Assembly (NCBI RefSeq): GCF_905220565.1
Contig: NC_059416.1
Span: 3,348,001 to 3,412,000 of the forward strand
Reading direction: 5' to 3'
Source: Melitaea cinxia
Taxonomy: Eukaryota > Arthropoda > Insecta > Lepidoptera > Nymphalidae
DNA: 64,000 nucleotides
The first letter of the stretch is position 1. Every line of letters starts with the position of its first letter. Below are positions 11,153 through 23,535 of the stretch, one piece after another. The translations under genes were made by a program, and so were the position numbers. The notes under the pieces are model-generated. The model did no database searches and had not been told where the DNA came from. It was given only the letters and a program-made list of their open reading frames with translations.

Positions 11153-14100
11153 TCTAAATGAATGATGTATCCGCTAAATCGAAATGTATAGGTTTTTGTT
11201 TGAAATGTGAATACTTATAGTGCTGAAAACTGTTATATTAAAAGGAGTGAATAAATAAATAAATAATAATAATTATTATTATTATTATTTATTTTCATTG
11301 CACAAAAAATATATTTGATTTCAAGATAAGTCGATATATCTATAAAAGTGTAAGGCGTTTGCATCGCTTCATACAGCACTGTTTCTGCCTCATACATTCT
11401 TACTTTATACATTCTTTTAAGGCTATATTTCATTTCGGTTCTTTTAACAGTATGTTATATTACTTTTAATTTTACTCTCGTCGAAATTTTATTTAATTAC
11501 TTTTACTTTATCTTTGTAGTGGGTAAATAAAGATGTCGTGATTTACACTTAATTTTTATATCTGTGAGAAATTCGAAGTTACAATTTCCCTAGTTGATAA
11601 AGTAACTAAAAAATAAATTCAGTAAACAATAAAAGTAATATTTTATGCGGCATAGTAAGGTTCTTGAGATTATAGCTTAGAAACATATCATCGATTTTAA
11701 GTATGTTCAGAAAGATATAAGTATATGATTTTAAAATACAGACTAACTTCTATAATTCTCATAATTCATATATAATTATTAAAATTCGTATAATTTTGCT
11801 TCTTTTTTTAAATAAAAATACACGAATAAACATTCCTATTTTAAGGATGAAATCCAAACCTCTATTGTTTATCTGCGCATGAAATTATCATTACTATGTA
11901 TAATGACCTCATGTAGAATCTGCACAATGATACTAACAATTACCCCCAGAATCACATTAACACCTATCATATGCATTTAAACATCATTACCCCATGTTAA
12001 TAGTACAGACACCCCCACCCAGTAATTCGATAATATTATAATTACCCCTACCCCAAATAAGGGGGTCAAGTAACAGGGCAATTTAAAGTGGTCGCTGTAT
12101 TGATTCCTGCATTCTTTCACACAGGCGCGGAGGAAGCCACCCCACTCCCCCCCAACTTGGGATAAACGGGGGATAAGATTTTTTCGGCTCCCCGATACTT
12201 CGAAATGGAAAATTATAAGTTGAACGTTTTAAAATAAATTAATTGTACGTACTTGAATTTTTTTCTTCATTTTATTGTTTTCGATTATTTTTAAACGTCT
12301 TTTAAAGATATTGTAAGTAAACTTAACAATAAAAGATAATAAGTATTTGCTTTAAGATCTTCGGTATCGGAATTAATTATAGTCATAATATTTTTTCTGT
12401 ATTTTTCGCTAAGTAATTTTACCAACAATTAAATAAATTCTACTACTAAATAGACACTTATCCACTTGTAGTAAGTATATCTAGATATACTTTATATAAA
12501 CTGATTTTAAATACAGATTTTTTTTAATCACAGTCGTCTTATAACTACGATATTATAGTAATACTTTCAAAATAAAAAATAAATATAGGTAGTTCCTTAT
12601 TCTTTATTACATTAAAATATAAAAAAAAATCAAACGCTTAAACGCAACACGTAAACAAAAAAAAGGTTAAAATAAAAAATGTATTCACAGTAAAAATACA
12701 GTTATTCCTCGACAGAACAATTTATAAAGTCGAAAATACAACATGGGTTTTTATTCGAGGCACGGCTTTCATAATAAACTTGTTGGCGTGAGCCGAAACT
12801 AGTAGAAAACAAAGGCAGCAACAGGTATTCAACCTACTGCAGCGCTACAGCGCCGTGCCGATGTACCGATGCGAACTATTGTCAAATGCAAACGTCTCTC
12901 ACAGCGCTTGACGCTTTTTTTTCATTTATTTGTCCTTTTTTTGTATCATTACAATGATATGAAGAGAAAAAAAACTAGCAAATAATTTACGTAAATTTAA
13001 ATCAAATATTGAGTTCAAGTATAATTCTGAATTAATAATATTGAATTGATATTTAAGAGAAACGGCTAAGAAAATCAATTACCTATTACTTCTTAAAAAT
13101 TGTCCAACCATCGGATAAAAATTTAGCCACAGAGTGATGTATGAAACCCAGATGCTGTACAAACTTGAATATATTTTCATTAATAAAATAATAAATACAT
13201 TTAATTACATTATCTCCAATCGAGAAATAATTGGAATTACAAATTCCAATTATAGTTGTTATTTACAGCCAATTAACAAGTTAATAAATAGTTTAGAATT
13301 TAATTTAAATTTTATTGTATTTATGTGTGTATATTTATTGAATAGTTTGTTCCACGAACACATTCAGTAAAGTTAAAAATAAAACATTTATTTCCAAACA
13401 CAGAATCACTTTCAATACTATTTTAAATTTCGAACACTGTTCTCGTTACTAAAGTCACAAAAAAATCTAAATTCGTTACGTTGGATGAATATTTGTGGGT
13501 CACATTCGAATGTTCAAACGATTCGGAAGAAATTCCAAATTTATATTCAAACTCGTGATGCAGCGTATTTTTTTTTTTTTTTTTCATGAAATACGTTTGA
13601 TTTAAATTTTAAAAATGCTTGCGAGTTCTATATTTGAATTTCATAAGTCTCGCCATTTCGCGCGTATTATGATTTATTGGGTTATTTGAATTTGTATAAA
13701 TATAAATGTGAATTACGACAGTTTGACAAAAAATATGAAAGAAATCACGGGTAAGTGTATAATAATTTGTAATAATTGCATAAAGTTACATGTGCTTGTT
13801 TCACTTCAAATAGAGATAAGCTTCAAGTTAGTTCGGGACTGTTGTTCGGCGAATCGAAATGTAGACTTTATATTTACTTTGAAGGGATTAAAACGCAAAT
13901 ATCAGACTTAAGACTTACAGAGGTATGGTAAATATACTGATATATAAGAATTTTTAGGGAAAGCGAATAACAAGAGTTTTATTTACTAATTTTTTGAAAT
14001 ATTTGTCAGTATGTTTGCTGTGTTGTTGCATCATTATAACTGCAGAACGTAGGTAATTGTTTGCTATTTTTAAACTTGTAAGGATGACTAACTCAAAATC

Positions 14101-14624
14101 TGGAATTGTTTTTATATTAATATAGTCTCTAGAAGTAACGTTATTAGCTCTTTACACAGTTGTCAAATCATTATTAGTAAAAAAATAATAATTAAACATC
14201 TTTAAAAGATACTGTACCCACGATTGTTGGTGTTAAGTATAGAATATTTTTAATTAAATGTTAATTGGCCATCATATTTTCATCACACATATTTTTCAAA
14301 GCCTGTCTTATAAATTACTACATATGATTGTAATTATATATTGTCAGACATTACCTTTACACTAGAAATACCGGGATCGAACCAACGTCACCGTATGTAA
14401 AACTTTAATCGAATAAACGTAGCGTTAAACAATTTTCGTGAAGTTTTCAATGTAAAACGAAACGGTAACCCGGCCGCTTCCTGAAAACTTGCCATTGTTC
14501 GCGTTTCGAACGAGGGAACTTTCTCGCTTTCATCTAACCGCTGATTTTGGTTACACTGACATACATACACGTTTAACTGACGTATACACATATATATTAA
14601 TCTTTATATTTTGAATCTATGTCT
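11153..14624. other. Long AT-rich non-coding stretch
   Basis: No gene recognised. Contains an (AAT)n/(ATT)n tract at about 11252-11292, C-rich patches at about 12000-12170, an 11-bp inverted repeat around ATAATTGGAAT/ATTCCAATTAT at about 13226-13253, and long A/T runs. The acceptor-like CTTTCACACAG at about 12126 is followed by GC-rich sequence without a convincing frame. Confidence 0.4.
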
Positions 14625-14628
14625 GTAA

Positions 14629-14845
14629 TATACACACGGTCGTCTATTCCTAAGGTAAATAATAATAGCTGTGTTTTAGGTAACAGCCGATTGATATAGT
14701 TTCTTTTTTTTACCAATACATATATAAATAATACATAATATATAACATCCAGATTTGGGGCGGAAATCGAACCCACAATACCCAGATCAAAAGCAAAATC
14801 TCTAGAATTTACAAACTGCGCTAGCAGGCTAGTCGATGCCAATCG
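14629..14845 (-). repeat. tRNA-derived SINE, family B, copy 1
   Basis: The tRNA-like head lies at the right end and is read on the minus strand: GCTAGCGCAGTTTGTAAATT (box A region), then GTGGGTTCGATTTCCGC (box B). The tail at the left end contains the inverse of GTAACAGCCGA-TGATATAG and ACACACGGTCGTC. It aligns with 30718-30972 and 34030-34250. Non-coding. Confidence 0.75.
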
Positions 14846-14904
14846 ATTATAATATTTAAAAGATATCGATAATAAAAAGTAGTTACATGTACTAAAATTA
14901 TTTA

Positions 14905-15271
14905 CGCTTCAGCCTGTAATATCCCACTACTGGGCATAGGCCTCTTTCCCCATGTAGGAGAAGGATCAGAGCTTAATCCACCACGCTGCTCCAATGCGGT
15001 TTGGCGGATATATTCCTTGCTATGAGTAACGATCGCTATCAGGTGTATATAATAACAACCGGGACCGACGGCTTAACGTGCTCTCCGAGGCACGGTGGGG
15101 AGACCCACAAGGACTGCACAAACACCCAGACCACGGCAAACACCTGTATGGCCAATACAAATGTTTGTCATGTGTGGGGATCGAACCCGCAACCGCCAGC
15201 GCAACAGGTACAGTCCATGGCTGTGACCGTTGCGCCAACGCGGCGTCTAAAAAATAACTAAATAAAAAATA
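14905..15271 (-). repeat. tRNA-derived SINE, family A, copy 1 (with TSD)
   Basis: A complete insertion bounded by a perfect 14-bp target-site duplication ACTAAAATTATTTA at 14891-14904 and 15272-15285. On the minus strand the head reads GTTGGCGCAACGGTCACAGC (box A) and GCGGTTGCGGGTTCGATCCC (box B). The body includes GCACGTTAAGCCGTCGGTCC, and the tail is GGCCTATGCCCAGTAGTGGG-ATATTACAGGCTGA. The tail resembles the LINE tail at 897-995, which suggests mobilisation by that LINE. The 86- and 113-residue frames across it are SINE sequence, not genes. Confidence 0.9.
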
Positions 15272-15285
15272 ACTAAAATTATTTA

Positions 15286-17155
15286 AAACGGGATATTTAC
15301 CAAACGTACGACAAAAGAGGTAGTCCGGTATGGTACCCGTAAATTTTAGTCTCATGAACAAGACATTCGTAGATAATATCGAAATATCGAGCTCAACAAA
15401 ATGCAGATAAAAAACACGTTAATATATTTTAAATTTTAATAATTTTAGTAACGAAAGTAACCATGTTAATTTAAAATCTTATACATATATAATTATATGT
15501 AATTATATCATTTATATAATCATAAAGTCCAATTACGACCATCCATCCGTTTAAAATTAAGTTAACAAACGTGAAAATAAGAAAAGGAAAAACAAAACGA
15601 ACAAGACGATAAAACCGAACAAAAAGAAAAACTTATTTTCATATTAAACTAATAAATATAATTATTTGTTAAATTTGGAAGGTAATATAACATATATAAA
15701 AATGATTATAATAATAGTAAAGATTATATGAATAAATAAGCTTAACAAAAACAAAGACATATCATTACGAGAAGACGCCAAACAAACCAAGCGAATAAAT
15801 AAATAAATTTAATAAATAATAAAAACTCGTAGCGACGAAAAGTGTTGGAAACTAATTAAAAACATCAATTCTGAGGGTACGGGGGTATATTTCAAACACA
15901 CGCACACACGTAACCTCCCTCCCACGCGCACACAGACTTAAAAGTATGTAGCCGGTTGTGCCGTGAGAGTATGATAGGAGGATTCTTATATATAGATTTA
16001 TACTAATAATATATATGCATGAAGGAAAACTTACCTTTCATTTTTGTGTAATACGTATCTGGAAATATATAACATTATTCACAAGAATTGTGGCTATGTC
16101 ATGTCACGGTTTGAATCAAATTAATCATACAGGTAGTCAGGCGAAAAGCAGGGGAAAACGTATAAAATTTACTATTTATTATTATTTGTAAAAAAATCTA
16201 GTGTTATATTTTTATAAAAATATTAAATTTATGATTATAAAAAATAAATATCAACTTAATTTCATTTTGAAATTTTTTTCAATATATGGCAATAGCTAAT
16301 AGAAAGTAAACTATTACTAGAACGAAAAACAACGAATTATAAAAACAATTATCTAAACAATCACAATAGAGTGAAATATTACCAACAGCTCGCCGCGATT
16401 CCCGTTGCAATCGTAAATAAGCCATCGAATTTAATAGCATTCGAAATTCAAACGAAATTCAATAATTGATCACATTTATAATTCAAAATTCAAAAAAACG
16501 TAAAAAAATCAATCAAACACCGACGCATTCCGTCGCCATATCAATTTATACTACATACCCGGTTTTACCCCATCCCAGTTACGATTCTAGAAGTTACCCG
16601 GGGGGACGGGAATAGCCGGGTGTCTTAAGGAGGAGAGAGACGGCAAAACCGAGTTATCGTAAATTGATCTGGGGGGTTAGGGGGGAACCCAAATTTGACA
16701 GCGATTGAAATTGGCGGGAAGATTATTGGCTTTTTTTATGCAAAATTAGCATGCATTTGTTCGTATCGGAATCTGCATGCGATGAATAATTTAGATGCGT
16801 TTTACCCCCCTGTTGTTACGTTACCCCCCTTTTGTTGTGTATTATGAAGTCAATGCTACATATTTCTTAACTCAATTTATTAAAATTTATCACTTTTTTA
16901 AAATTACGATTTAAATTATAAGATATATATGTAAAAATTGTTAACTATGAAAATGTACCCAAAAATTATAACATAGGATATCAATGCAATAATCAAACAA
17001 TATCGATTCAAATCACATTTTTTTCACACAATAACTTATTTTTATAATAATACATATTTACCAACACGTACAAAGAAATGTCTCGATTTTTATCATATGG
17101 ATATAGGTACGTACATACGTAGGTAAGATATTGACTTCGCATCAAAACATAAGTA
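15286..17155. other. AT-rich non-coding stretch
   Basis: No gene recognised. Patches of note: CACACGCACACACG at about 15897; GTTACCCGGGGGGACGGG near 16594 and TTACCCCCC repeated at about 16800-16830. Confidence 0.4.
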
Positions 17156-17159
17156 ACAA

Positions 17160-17262
17160 TGGTCCAGTGACACAATCTCCGTCTGCTGACTGGGTTAGGA
17201 CCTTGGAAGGGTAGGGTTCAATTCTCTAAACGAAAATATCACCTATGTCTATGACCATAAGG
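17160..17262 (+). repeat. Probable tRNA-derived SINE head (decayed)
   Basis: TGGTCCAGTGA fits a Pol III box A and GGGTTCAATTCT, about 50 bp on, fits a box B. The downstream segment ACGAAAATATCACCTATGTC is of the type seen in lepidopteran SINE bodies. Only one copy in the window, so the call rests on promoter-box spacing. Confidence 0.4.
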
Positions 17263-17884
17263 ACTATTTTTAAATGTATACTTGATCCTCAGGAGATCGT
17301 TTATTAATTGTAAGAGCTTTAACTGTAAGGTATTCGAAGGTATTATAAATAATATTAAAACAATGAATGGTTTTTATTATGAAAGATTTATAATAAAGTT
17401 GTATAATAAAATATATTTAAAAGAGAGAATTATTTGACAAAAATTTCTTTTGTACATAAAACCTCCTTGGTGTTCAAAGTAAAAAATGTTTCTTAACGCA
17501 GTGTTCTTAAAAAAGTAATTAACATTTAAAAAAGTGAACATGGCGAAGACAGTCTTTGTGCCGTCTTGGGACATAAAGCCCCACACACAATCTTAATAAC
17601 AAAATCGGAACGCTGCAAGCTATTTTAACGCTCGCCATCCAATGTTAACATATCGCTTAGCTTTCGATCGCTATAATATAATAAAAATTCTTATCTTTTA
17701 TAAACTACTAGAATTACTTTTTTTTAAACTACAAAATATTATGCGTCAAAAGATTTAGGAGTATGGAATTATCAAAAATTACTCAGGCTTTGAAATATGT
17801 GGCTTATACGTGTTGTAATTAGTCTGATGGTTTTAATTAGTAATTCACAGCGAAGTACATTTTTATGAACCGACTGGATGATTA

Positions 17885-18560
17885 ACCTGAAATAAGAATA
17901 TCATAACTGGCCAGGGGGCGAACTCCCACCTCCTTGGTTTTTAAAAAAGATTTTCGGTGAAGCGTCATATTCTTTTCGGCCAGTTTCAAGTTTTATTTGT
18001 CGCTTGGCTGTTATTATAATGTCTGGATTGTCTTTGTTTCGTTATTTAAATTGTTTATTTTTCGGGTCTCACAATTTGACATTTTTAAAACTGAGTCTGT
18101 GAAGACTGAAAAATTCCTTTGTTTGAAATTAACGACTAAGTATATTTTATTATTATTTTATTGTGAACAAAAAAAAGATTTCATATTGTATTAAATAATA
18201 TTTAATTATGAAAATTTAAAAGTTAATTGTAAGTGACTCGGTCTCAAGTTTCTTCATACGGTCTTTAGATTGTGACGTAGACATGTATAGGTGTGGCCGC
18301 GAAAATGAAACAATGACATAAGAATATTAGTATCGACCCCTTGATATCCCGCTTACCCGCTCGGGCGTAATGGCGTCTTGAATAAAATAAGAAAATTATC
18401 ACTGCCCGCTGGCTGGGGTGGATTTCGGAAGAACTCACCCCCCCGGGTTTTAAAAAGAAAATTTCGGTGGAGCGTGATATTTTTAAAATAAGAACCTCTT
18501 CGTGGCATATTCCGTGGAGAGATTTTAAAATAAGAATAGTTTCGCGATACCCCCTACCAC
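17885..18560. repeat. Two diverged copies of an unclassified ~90-bp repeat
   Basis: 17890-17975 and 18380-18485 share AATAAGAA-AT-ATCA-TG, GAACTC-C-CC, GGTTTTTAAAAA and ATTTTCGGTGAAGCGTCATATT (second copy TTTCGGTGGAGCGTGATATT), with a GC-rich insertion in the second. Phrases such as TTTTAAAATAAGAA recur at 18483 and 18520. The 120-codon minus-strand frame across the second copy has no recognisable domain. Confidence 0.5.
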
Positions 18561-18894
18561 CCCGTTCGTCTGGAGTTCGAAATAACGACGCGTTCAGTCT
18601 CACCGATAACTGGCGATGTATAATCAATTAAAAGTAATAAATATTTCTCAAAGTATAAGAATGATGAAAAACTATACCAAATTCGTTTTGAAGATTTCCC
18701 AAACCGTAATGGAATCAACTTTTAGTAACATTCCATTTTCTAAATTCCTTCATAAAGTTACATGATCCAATTAGTTTAGTTAATATAATTTGAAAAAAGA
18801 ATTTTTTCGTCCGGAAACTTGAAACAAAACGATCAAAGACTACTAAGAAAAAATCTACAAAATTCGAAATTCCGTCACTAATAGAACTCGTTCG

Positions 18895-19075
18895 AGTAGA
18901 ATTTAAGTTCGAACGGGTCTATAAGAATTCGGGGGCTAAAATCGGGTGGTTTGGGTATATTCGGGTGCCGGCAGCTCCTTGATGAGAAGGTTTTTCGAGG
19001 AATCCATCCCGGGGTCATTCACCGGCGCTCGATGCGATGCTATAGTAATTGGATCTGCTAACGGATTGTAAGGCT
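18895..19075. other. GC-richer unexplained patch
   Basis: Sequence around GGTGCCGGCAGCTCCTTGAT (18964) to CACCGGCGCTCGATGCGATG stands out from the AT-rich surroundings. A + strand frame reads GCRQLLDEKVFRGIHPGVIH before stopping, but no splice acceptor precedes it. Neither a repeat nor an exon can be supported. Confidence 0.25.
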
Positions 19076-19679
19076 TAGTATTAGTAACGGACATTGATGG
19101 AAATTTGATTACGTGTTTTTTTTAACTTTTTTTACAATCTCATTTTATACTTTATTTGTTAATGTTAAATTATCATAAATTTGGATTTGTTGCTTTGTGA
19201 GTTTCGTAGTAGATTTGTTTATTGGGAAATGTTTTCGAACGACTTAAAATATGATACACGAAAAAAAGTATAAAAGTAAAGTTTCATTTATTTAATTATC
19301 TTTATATCCGACTTAAACAATTATAATTATATTTAATCAAGTCACTTATTTTCTGTTTTGTATAAACTGTTCCATGTAGTTATCCATAGAGTTACTCTGT
19401 CTGTCTGGTCATTTGTTGCTGAACCAAACTCTACTGACACTGTCTGCCAATATCCTTTGCTAGATATAGTTATATTTTTCTGTAAAGTGAAGCGTTTGAA
19501 CCTTATGTACTATCTTCCTTTACTGTAGGTTAGTGCATAATTTCTTTATAAGCATAATGATCTTTACACTTACCTTTGGTGTTTTTGCTCAAACTAAATC
19601 AGTCTTTTAAGTAGAGATACAAATTAAAGTGACAGCTAAATTAAAAACTAAATAAGTTAAATGTTTTCTCTGAGCTGTA

Positions 19680-19760
19680 ATTGAACTAGCGACCATCGGT
19701 CACCCTCGGAACGACGGTACCAAAACAGTCCTCAGACTGTAACGCCTAATTTACTCTCCC
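19680..19760 (-). repeat. Decayed tRNA-like SINE head
   Basis: On the minus strand TTAGGCGTTACAGTCTGAGG is followed by GTCGCTAGTTCAATTACAGC, a degraded box A / box B pair. No tail or TSD identified. Confidence 0.35.
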
Positions 19761-20394
19761 ATCCAGACGAATTTCGTAGACATTGCACAGAACTCAAAAG
19801 TGATTAGTTTTTACGGGATTCATATTTACTTGCAAAGACAACATTTTTTGTTTAAATTATAATACGTATTCAAATTTAAAACTTTTCAAATATTGTCCGT
19901 GACACTATATTTTTGAAATACAAATGATGGTTTATATCTTATATGTATAATAATTAAAAATTAAAAAAATAATAAAATTTAAAATGTTTCGAGAACTTTT
20001 CTGGAAAGAATTCTACAATCGATAGTGAAGTCAAAACTGTATTTTTTGCTTATCTATCTTTCAGTAGCTTGGCCACCCGCTAAAACGAAAAAACCGCAGG
20101 AGGTTTGGCATAATTTAAGCATCTCACTAAAAGCTTAGAGAATGAGTATTTCTATAGAAAAATCCAATTGGATTCTCTTGAGAGGGGAGGTGATTGTCAA
20201 AAAGTGAAATTGCGAACAAAGACGCGGGTTTAAGTACAACTACTAGTTGCTCTGTCACGTATAAACTACTGAACTAATCTTGATGACTTGGTTTCATTTA
20301 TAAGATTTTTTTATCTTGATTAAGTTTCGCAGTTAATTAAATAATTTTGTTATTTTTCCAAAAAAAAAGATAAATTTTTACATTATTAGGGAAA

Positions 20395-20572
20395 ACTCAA
20401 ATACCACTTCTCAGGTCTCGCTCAAATTGAAATGGGACCACATGATAAGCACCAGCTTAAGAATACAAAATGAATCATCAAAACACACAGTAATGATGAT
20501 GAGGTAACACACATAAAAATTACAATCTAATCGACAACCTTCTTCTTTTCTTGAAGTCGGTTTAATATCGGC
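20395..20572. repeat. Remnant of the CCGACTTC fold-back family
   Basis: It contains GGGACCACATGATAA and ends TTCTTGAAGTCGGTTTAATA, matching the body and terminal sequence of the families at 9012-9578 and 48306. The other terminus is lost. Confidence 0.5.
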
Positions 20573-20659
20573 CATGGTTTACCACTTACAAATAATATAT
20601 TAAGTATGATTAACTAATATTCTATCCTGAGCTGTCACTAAAGCTTGTGTTCTCTCCAG

Positions 20660-20771
20660 GGTTGTCGCACGTGTGCCATGGCGGAGTGCTCATTCGCGCG
20701 CTGCCAGCAGGAACGAAGAGCTATACGGAAGGAGCTACAGCGCTGGACGAAAAACATGGTGTACATACTAG
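20660..20771 (+). CDS. Internal coding exon of an unidentified host gene
   Basis: A 112-bp exon. The acceptor GTGTTCTCTCCAG ends at 20659 and the donor CTAG|GTCAGT begins at 20772. In the phase-0 frame it encodes 37 residues plus one base, starting GCRTCAMAECSFARCQQERR and continuing AIRKELQRWTKNMVYIL. It contains four cysteines, a basic stretch and a helical, amphipathic second half. An in-frame TAA 21 bases upstream of the acceptor shows that the frame is confined to the exon. Composition is far more GC-rich than the flanks, with no stop in the chosen frame. This looks like a conserved domain segment, but I cannot name the protein. Neighbouring exons are not visible within several kb, so the introns are long. 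A competing frame (LSHVCHGGVLIRAL and onward) is also open, but it lacks the charged/Cys pattern and would need a different phase. Confidence 0.72.
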
Positions 20772-21844
20772 GTCAGTGCCTATTCCTATTATACCCCCCC
20801 CCCACCTGAAAAATGAAGGGCAGTTTTGAAAAAATGTCTTATGATTAATTAATGGCCTACTCCCGTGAGCGTACCCAGAATTTTGTATAGATGGGGCAAA
20901 CCAAATAAATATCTAAACATAACTATGTAAACTTGATAAGTAGTGGAAAATTTTAAATGCTTTTTATTTACTGCAACTATTCATTTGCATTTACTTTTTA
21001 CACTACTTAAATAATAACTTGCGAAGGTTTTGGCAAAACCTATTTCCTGATTTAAAGCAAATGTCCCATCTTGCCGTTTTGTCTACCCACCTCTACGTTA
21101 CTTAAACTGTTGATTACGGACTGACAACTAATGAATTCCACCAAACATTGTTTTTTTTTTTCAAAAATACTTTTACCGTTACAATACTTATAACAGTTTA
21201 CAACGATAAATTTTTGTTTGACTTCTATTGAATATATGAAAAAAAGCAAAGGCCATTTTTAAACGTTAAATAAAACGAAGCGAAACAAGCATAAAATCGC
21301 TTTGAAATATTAGTCGTACAGAACTAACGCGTGAACGAATACAAAACAAAAAAATACACGACAAATTTTTTCCCCTATTTTAAAGCCGCTAAAAGCGCTT
21401 TGTGACCATACACACTGGATGAATTGATATAATATTACGATTTCTAGGAAATGTTGAGTTTTTAATTGTGAGTAGAAAATAGTTTTGAACGATGATTGTA
21501 AGTTTGAGTCCGAATTTAAACAATATTTTTGAATTAAACCAGGTTTTTTTAAGTTAAGAACTTTCTTAAATTTTATCATGTTTTGAGTTTAATTTTCATC
21601 ATAAAAAAATTTATACATCACATCAAAACACTGAAATAATCAATACAAATAAGTTGTTTTTGTAGAACTTACCACAAGGTCATATAATTAAGAAGCATTT
21701 AGCAACAAAAAAGTGGACAGCAAAATACAGTAGGTACTATAGTGCACTAAGATCATAGGGAACATTATTTTGGGTCAATAGGTCAGTGTTTTATAAAATA
21801 AACGAACAATCTAAAATCACATATCATTACATAGTATAAAACAA
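20772..21844. other. Intron-type DNA downstream of the exon
   Basis: AT-rich; a C-run lies at about 20797. No second exon or repeat family recognised. Confidence 0.4.
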
Positions 21845-21995
21845 AGTCGCTTCCCGCTTCTGTATACTTAGATCTTTAAAACTATGCAACGGATTTTGAT
21901 GCGGTTTTCTTTAGTAAATAGAGGAATTCTAGAGGAAGGTTTACATGTATAATACATGTATTTTACAACCGTGCGAAGCTGGGGCGGTTCGCTAG
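21845..21995 (+). mobile_element. Small Helitron-type element, 3' end
   Basis: The body block TTAGATCTTTAAAACTATGC, then CAACGGATTTTGATGCGGTT, ends at ACCGTGCGAAGCTGGGGCGG and TTCGCTAG|T (CTAG 21992-21995). The GC-rich stem-type sequence followed by CTAG and a flanking T is the Helitron 3' signature. The 61-codon minus-strand frame is within it and not a gene. Confidence 0.65.
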
Positions 21996-22121
21996 TATTC
22001 TTATAAAAAGACATTAAAACGACGTTGTCAAAACGGGTTTTACGAGTAGGCATAATATTTGCTTACAAATAAATTTAAATTATTGTTTGTTTAAAGCTTA
22101 GAAGTTGATGTTACAATGTGT

Positions 22122-22464
22122 CATCATCATCATCATCATCATCATTTCAGCCTATCACAGTCCACTGGACATAGGCCTCCACAAGTTCACGCCAAAAATG
22201 GTGTGTACTCATGTGTGTTACCCATAGTCACCACGCTGGGCAGGCGGGTTGGTGACCGCAGGGCTGGATTTGTCGCACCGAAGACGCTCCTGCCCGTCTA
22301 CGGCCTGTGTATTTCATTGCCAGTAGTTGGATGGTTATCCCGCCATCGGTCGGCTTTTTGAGTTCCAAGGTAGTAGTGGAACTGTGTTATCCCTTAGTCG
22401 CCTCTTAGACACCCACGGGAAGAGAGGTGGTGGCTAAATTCTTTGATGCCGTAACCACACAGCA
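22122..22464 (-). mobile_element. SINE-like element, family S, copy 1 (with TSD)
   Basis: Flanked by a perfect 11-bp duplication TTACAATGTGT (22111-22121 and 22465-22475). On the minus strand it starts TGCTGTGTGGTTACGGCATC, passes through a hairpin-forming GAAGACG/CGTCTTC-type segment, and ends GGCCTATGTCCAGTGGACTG followed by a (TGA)n tract (the CAT repeat at 22122-22145). The copies at 29491 and 45247 start at the same 5' position, so this is a defined ~330-bp unit rather than a random LINE truncation. No tRNA-like boxes are visible. Confidence 0.85.
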
Positions 22465-22929
22465 TTACAATGTGTGGTTGAATTAATGCCTCTCGCTTTT
22501 ATCTAAGTGTATAATAGTATGCTTTATACATTTACTCGGTAACTTTAAATAGGTATTAAATAGAAATTCATATCTTAGGAAGAATATTTTAAAAGCTTTA
22601 ATTCATTAAGTTAAAAGTTGTATTAACTTTTGTGCTTTTCCATACTTTTTTAGGTAATTCCTCTATCCAATAGTTGTCTGGTAAAGATTGATATGTTATT
22701 GTTAAGATGAGGCCGCCTGTTGCAACTAAAGCAGTTCTTTTATTTAAAAAAAAATTGCGTGAAAAGTTTGATTAATATATCACTTTCTCATATTGTAAAG
22801 AAACATGAAAATTTATTTCAAGATTGTACAAATAGGAAATGTGGGAAGAGTGCAAAGTAATACATTTAAAGCTGTCATAATCAAAATATGATTTTTTTTT
22901 TGTCAATCATTCAAAAAAGCTAAAAAAAC

Positions 22930-22976
22930 TACAGGCTATATAATTATGTTAGTCACTCATAATTATATAGCCTGTA
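22930..22976. repeat. Perfect 19-bp inverted repeat with 9-nt loop
   Basis: TACAGGCTATATAATTATG (22930-22948), loop TTAGTCACT, then the exact complement (22958-22976). It may be an intact cruciform or the core of a very small MITE. No duplication at the edges could be fixed. Confidence 0.8.
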
Positions 22977-23279
22977 AACTAACTCAATTTCTCAAACAAA
23001 ATTTCTCAATGTTACCAAACTATAAACTTAATCCTAACAGACACCTACGACTACGCTCGTTAATTATATTCGCATAATAATAAACTAATTTATGCATAAT
23101 GTATAATATGTTTAAGAAAAACATACAAAATGAAAAGATTCTTTAAAATATTTCATCCCATTATAGAATATTATGGAACATTATGGAACAATTTTTTTAA
23201 TATGGTAAAACTTCATAATTTTAGTGTACAAATGCAACAAATACGTTCTAAGGACTAAGTTCGGAATTTCCTAGACATT

Positions 23280-23331
23280 TTGCGGGACTCGAAATTTTCA
23301 AATTAAACATGTCGGGGCGGACGTCAGCTAG
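23280..23331 (+). mobile_element. Possible Helitron 3' end
   Basis: GTCGGGGCGGACGTCAGCTAG|T has a GC-rich short stem (GTC/GAC) followed by CTAG and T. The 5' extent is unknown and the upstream sequence is not recognised. Confidence 0.35.
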
Positions 23332-23535
23332 TTAATATCATACTCCATACTCTACTCATTTTCTGTACTTGTATGAAATTTTGTTTGCTCTGTTTGCAAG
23401 GGAGTTTTAGAATCGGTGTTCGCTGTGAGAGCGGACGCGGAATGTCGGACTACCTTTACGTTCGTTTTGATTTTGAATATATCGTTTTCTAATGTTTACG
23501 CGAATTTTACTCATTTAATAAAACACTTTTTTCGG

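Noticed and set aside
12110..12190. Possible exon after the acceptor-like TTCTTTCACACAG
   Set aside because: The frames that follow are proline/arginine-rich by composition, with no donor and early stops in the other frames; support is too weak.
15020..15361. 113-codon minus-strand frame, and the overlapping 86-codon + strand frame
   Set aside because: Both lie inside the SINE-A copy with TSD (14905-15271); the frames are read-through of SINE sequence.
18265..18627. 120-codon minus-strand frame
   Set aside because: No domain, no splice signals, and half of it is an unclassified repeat shared with 17890-17975.
22119..22146. CAT repeat read as a poly-His coding region (MCHHHHHHHHF frame)
   Set aside because: It is the (TGA)n tail of the minus-strand family S element, proven by the TSD just outside it.
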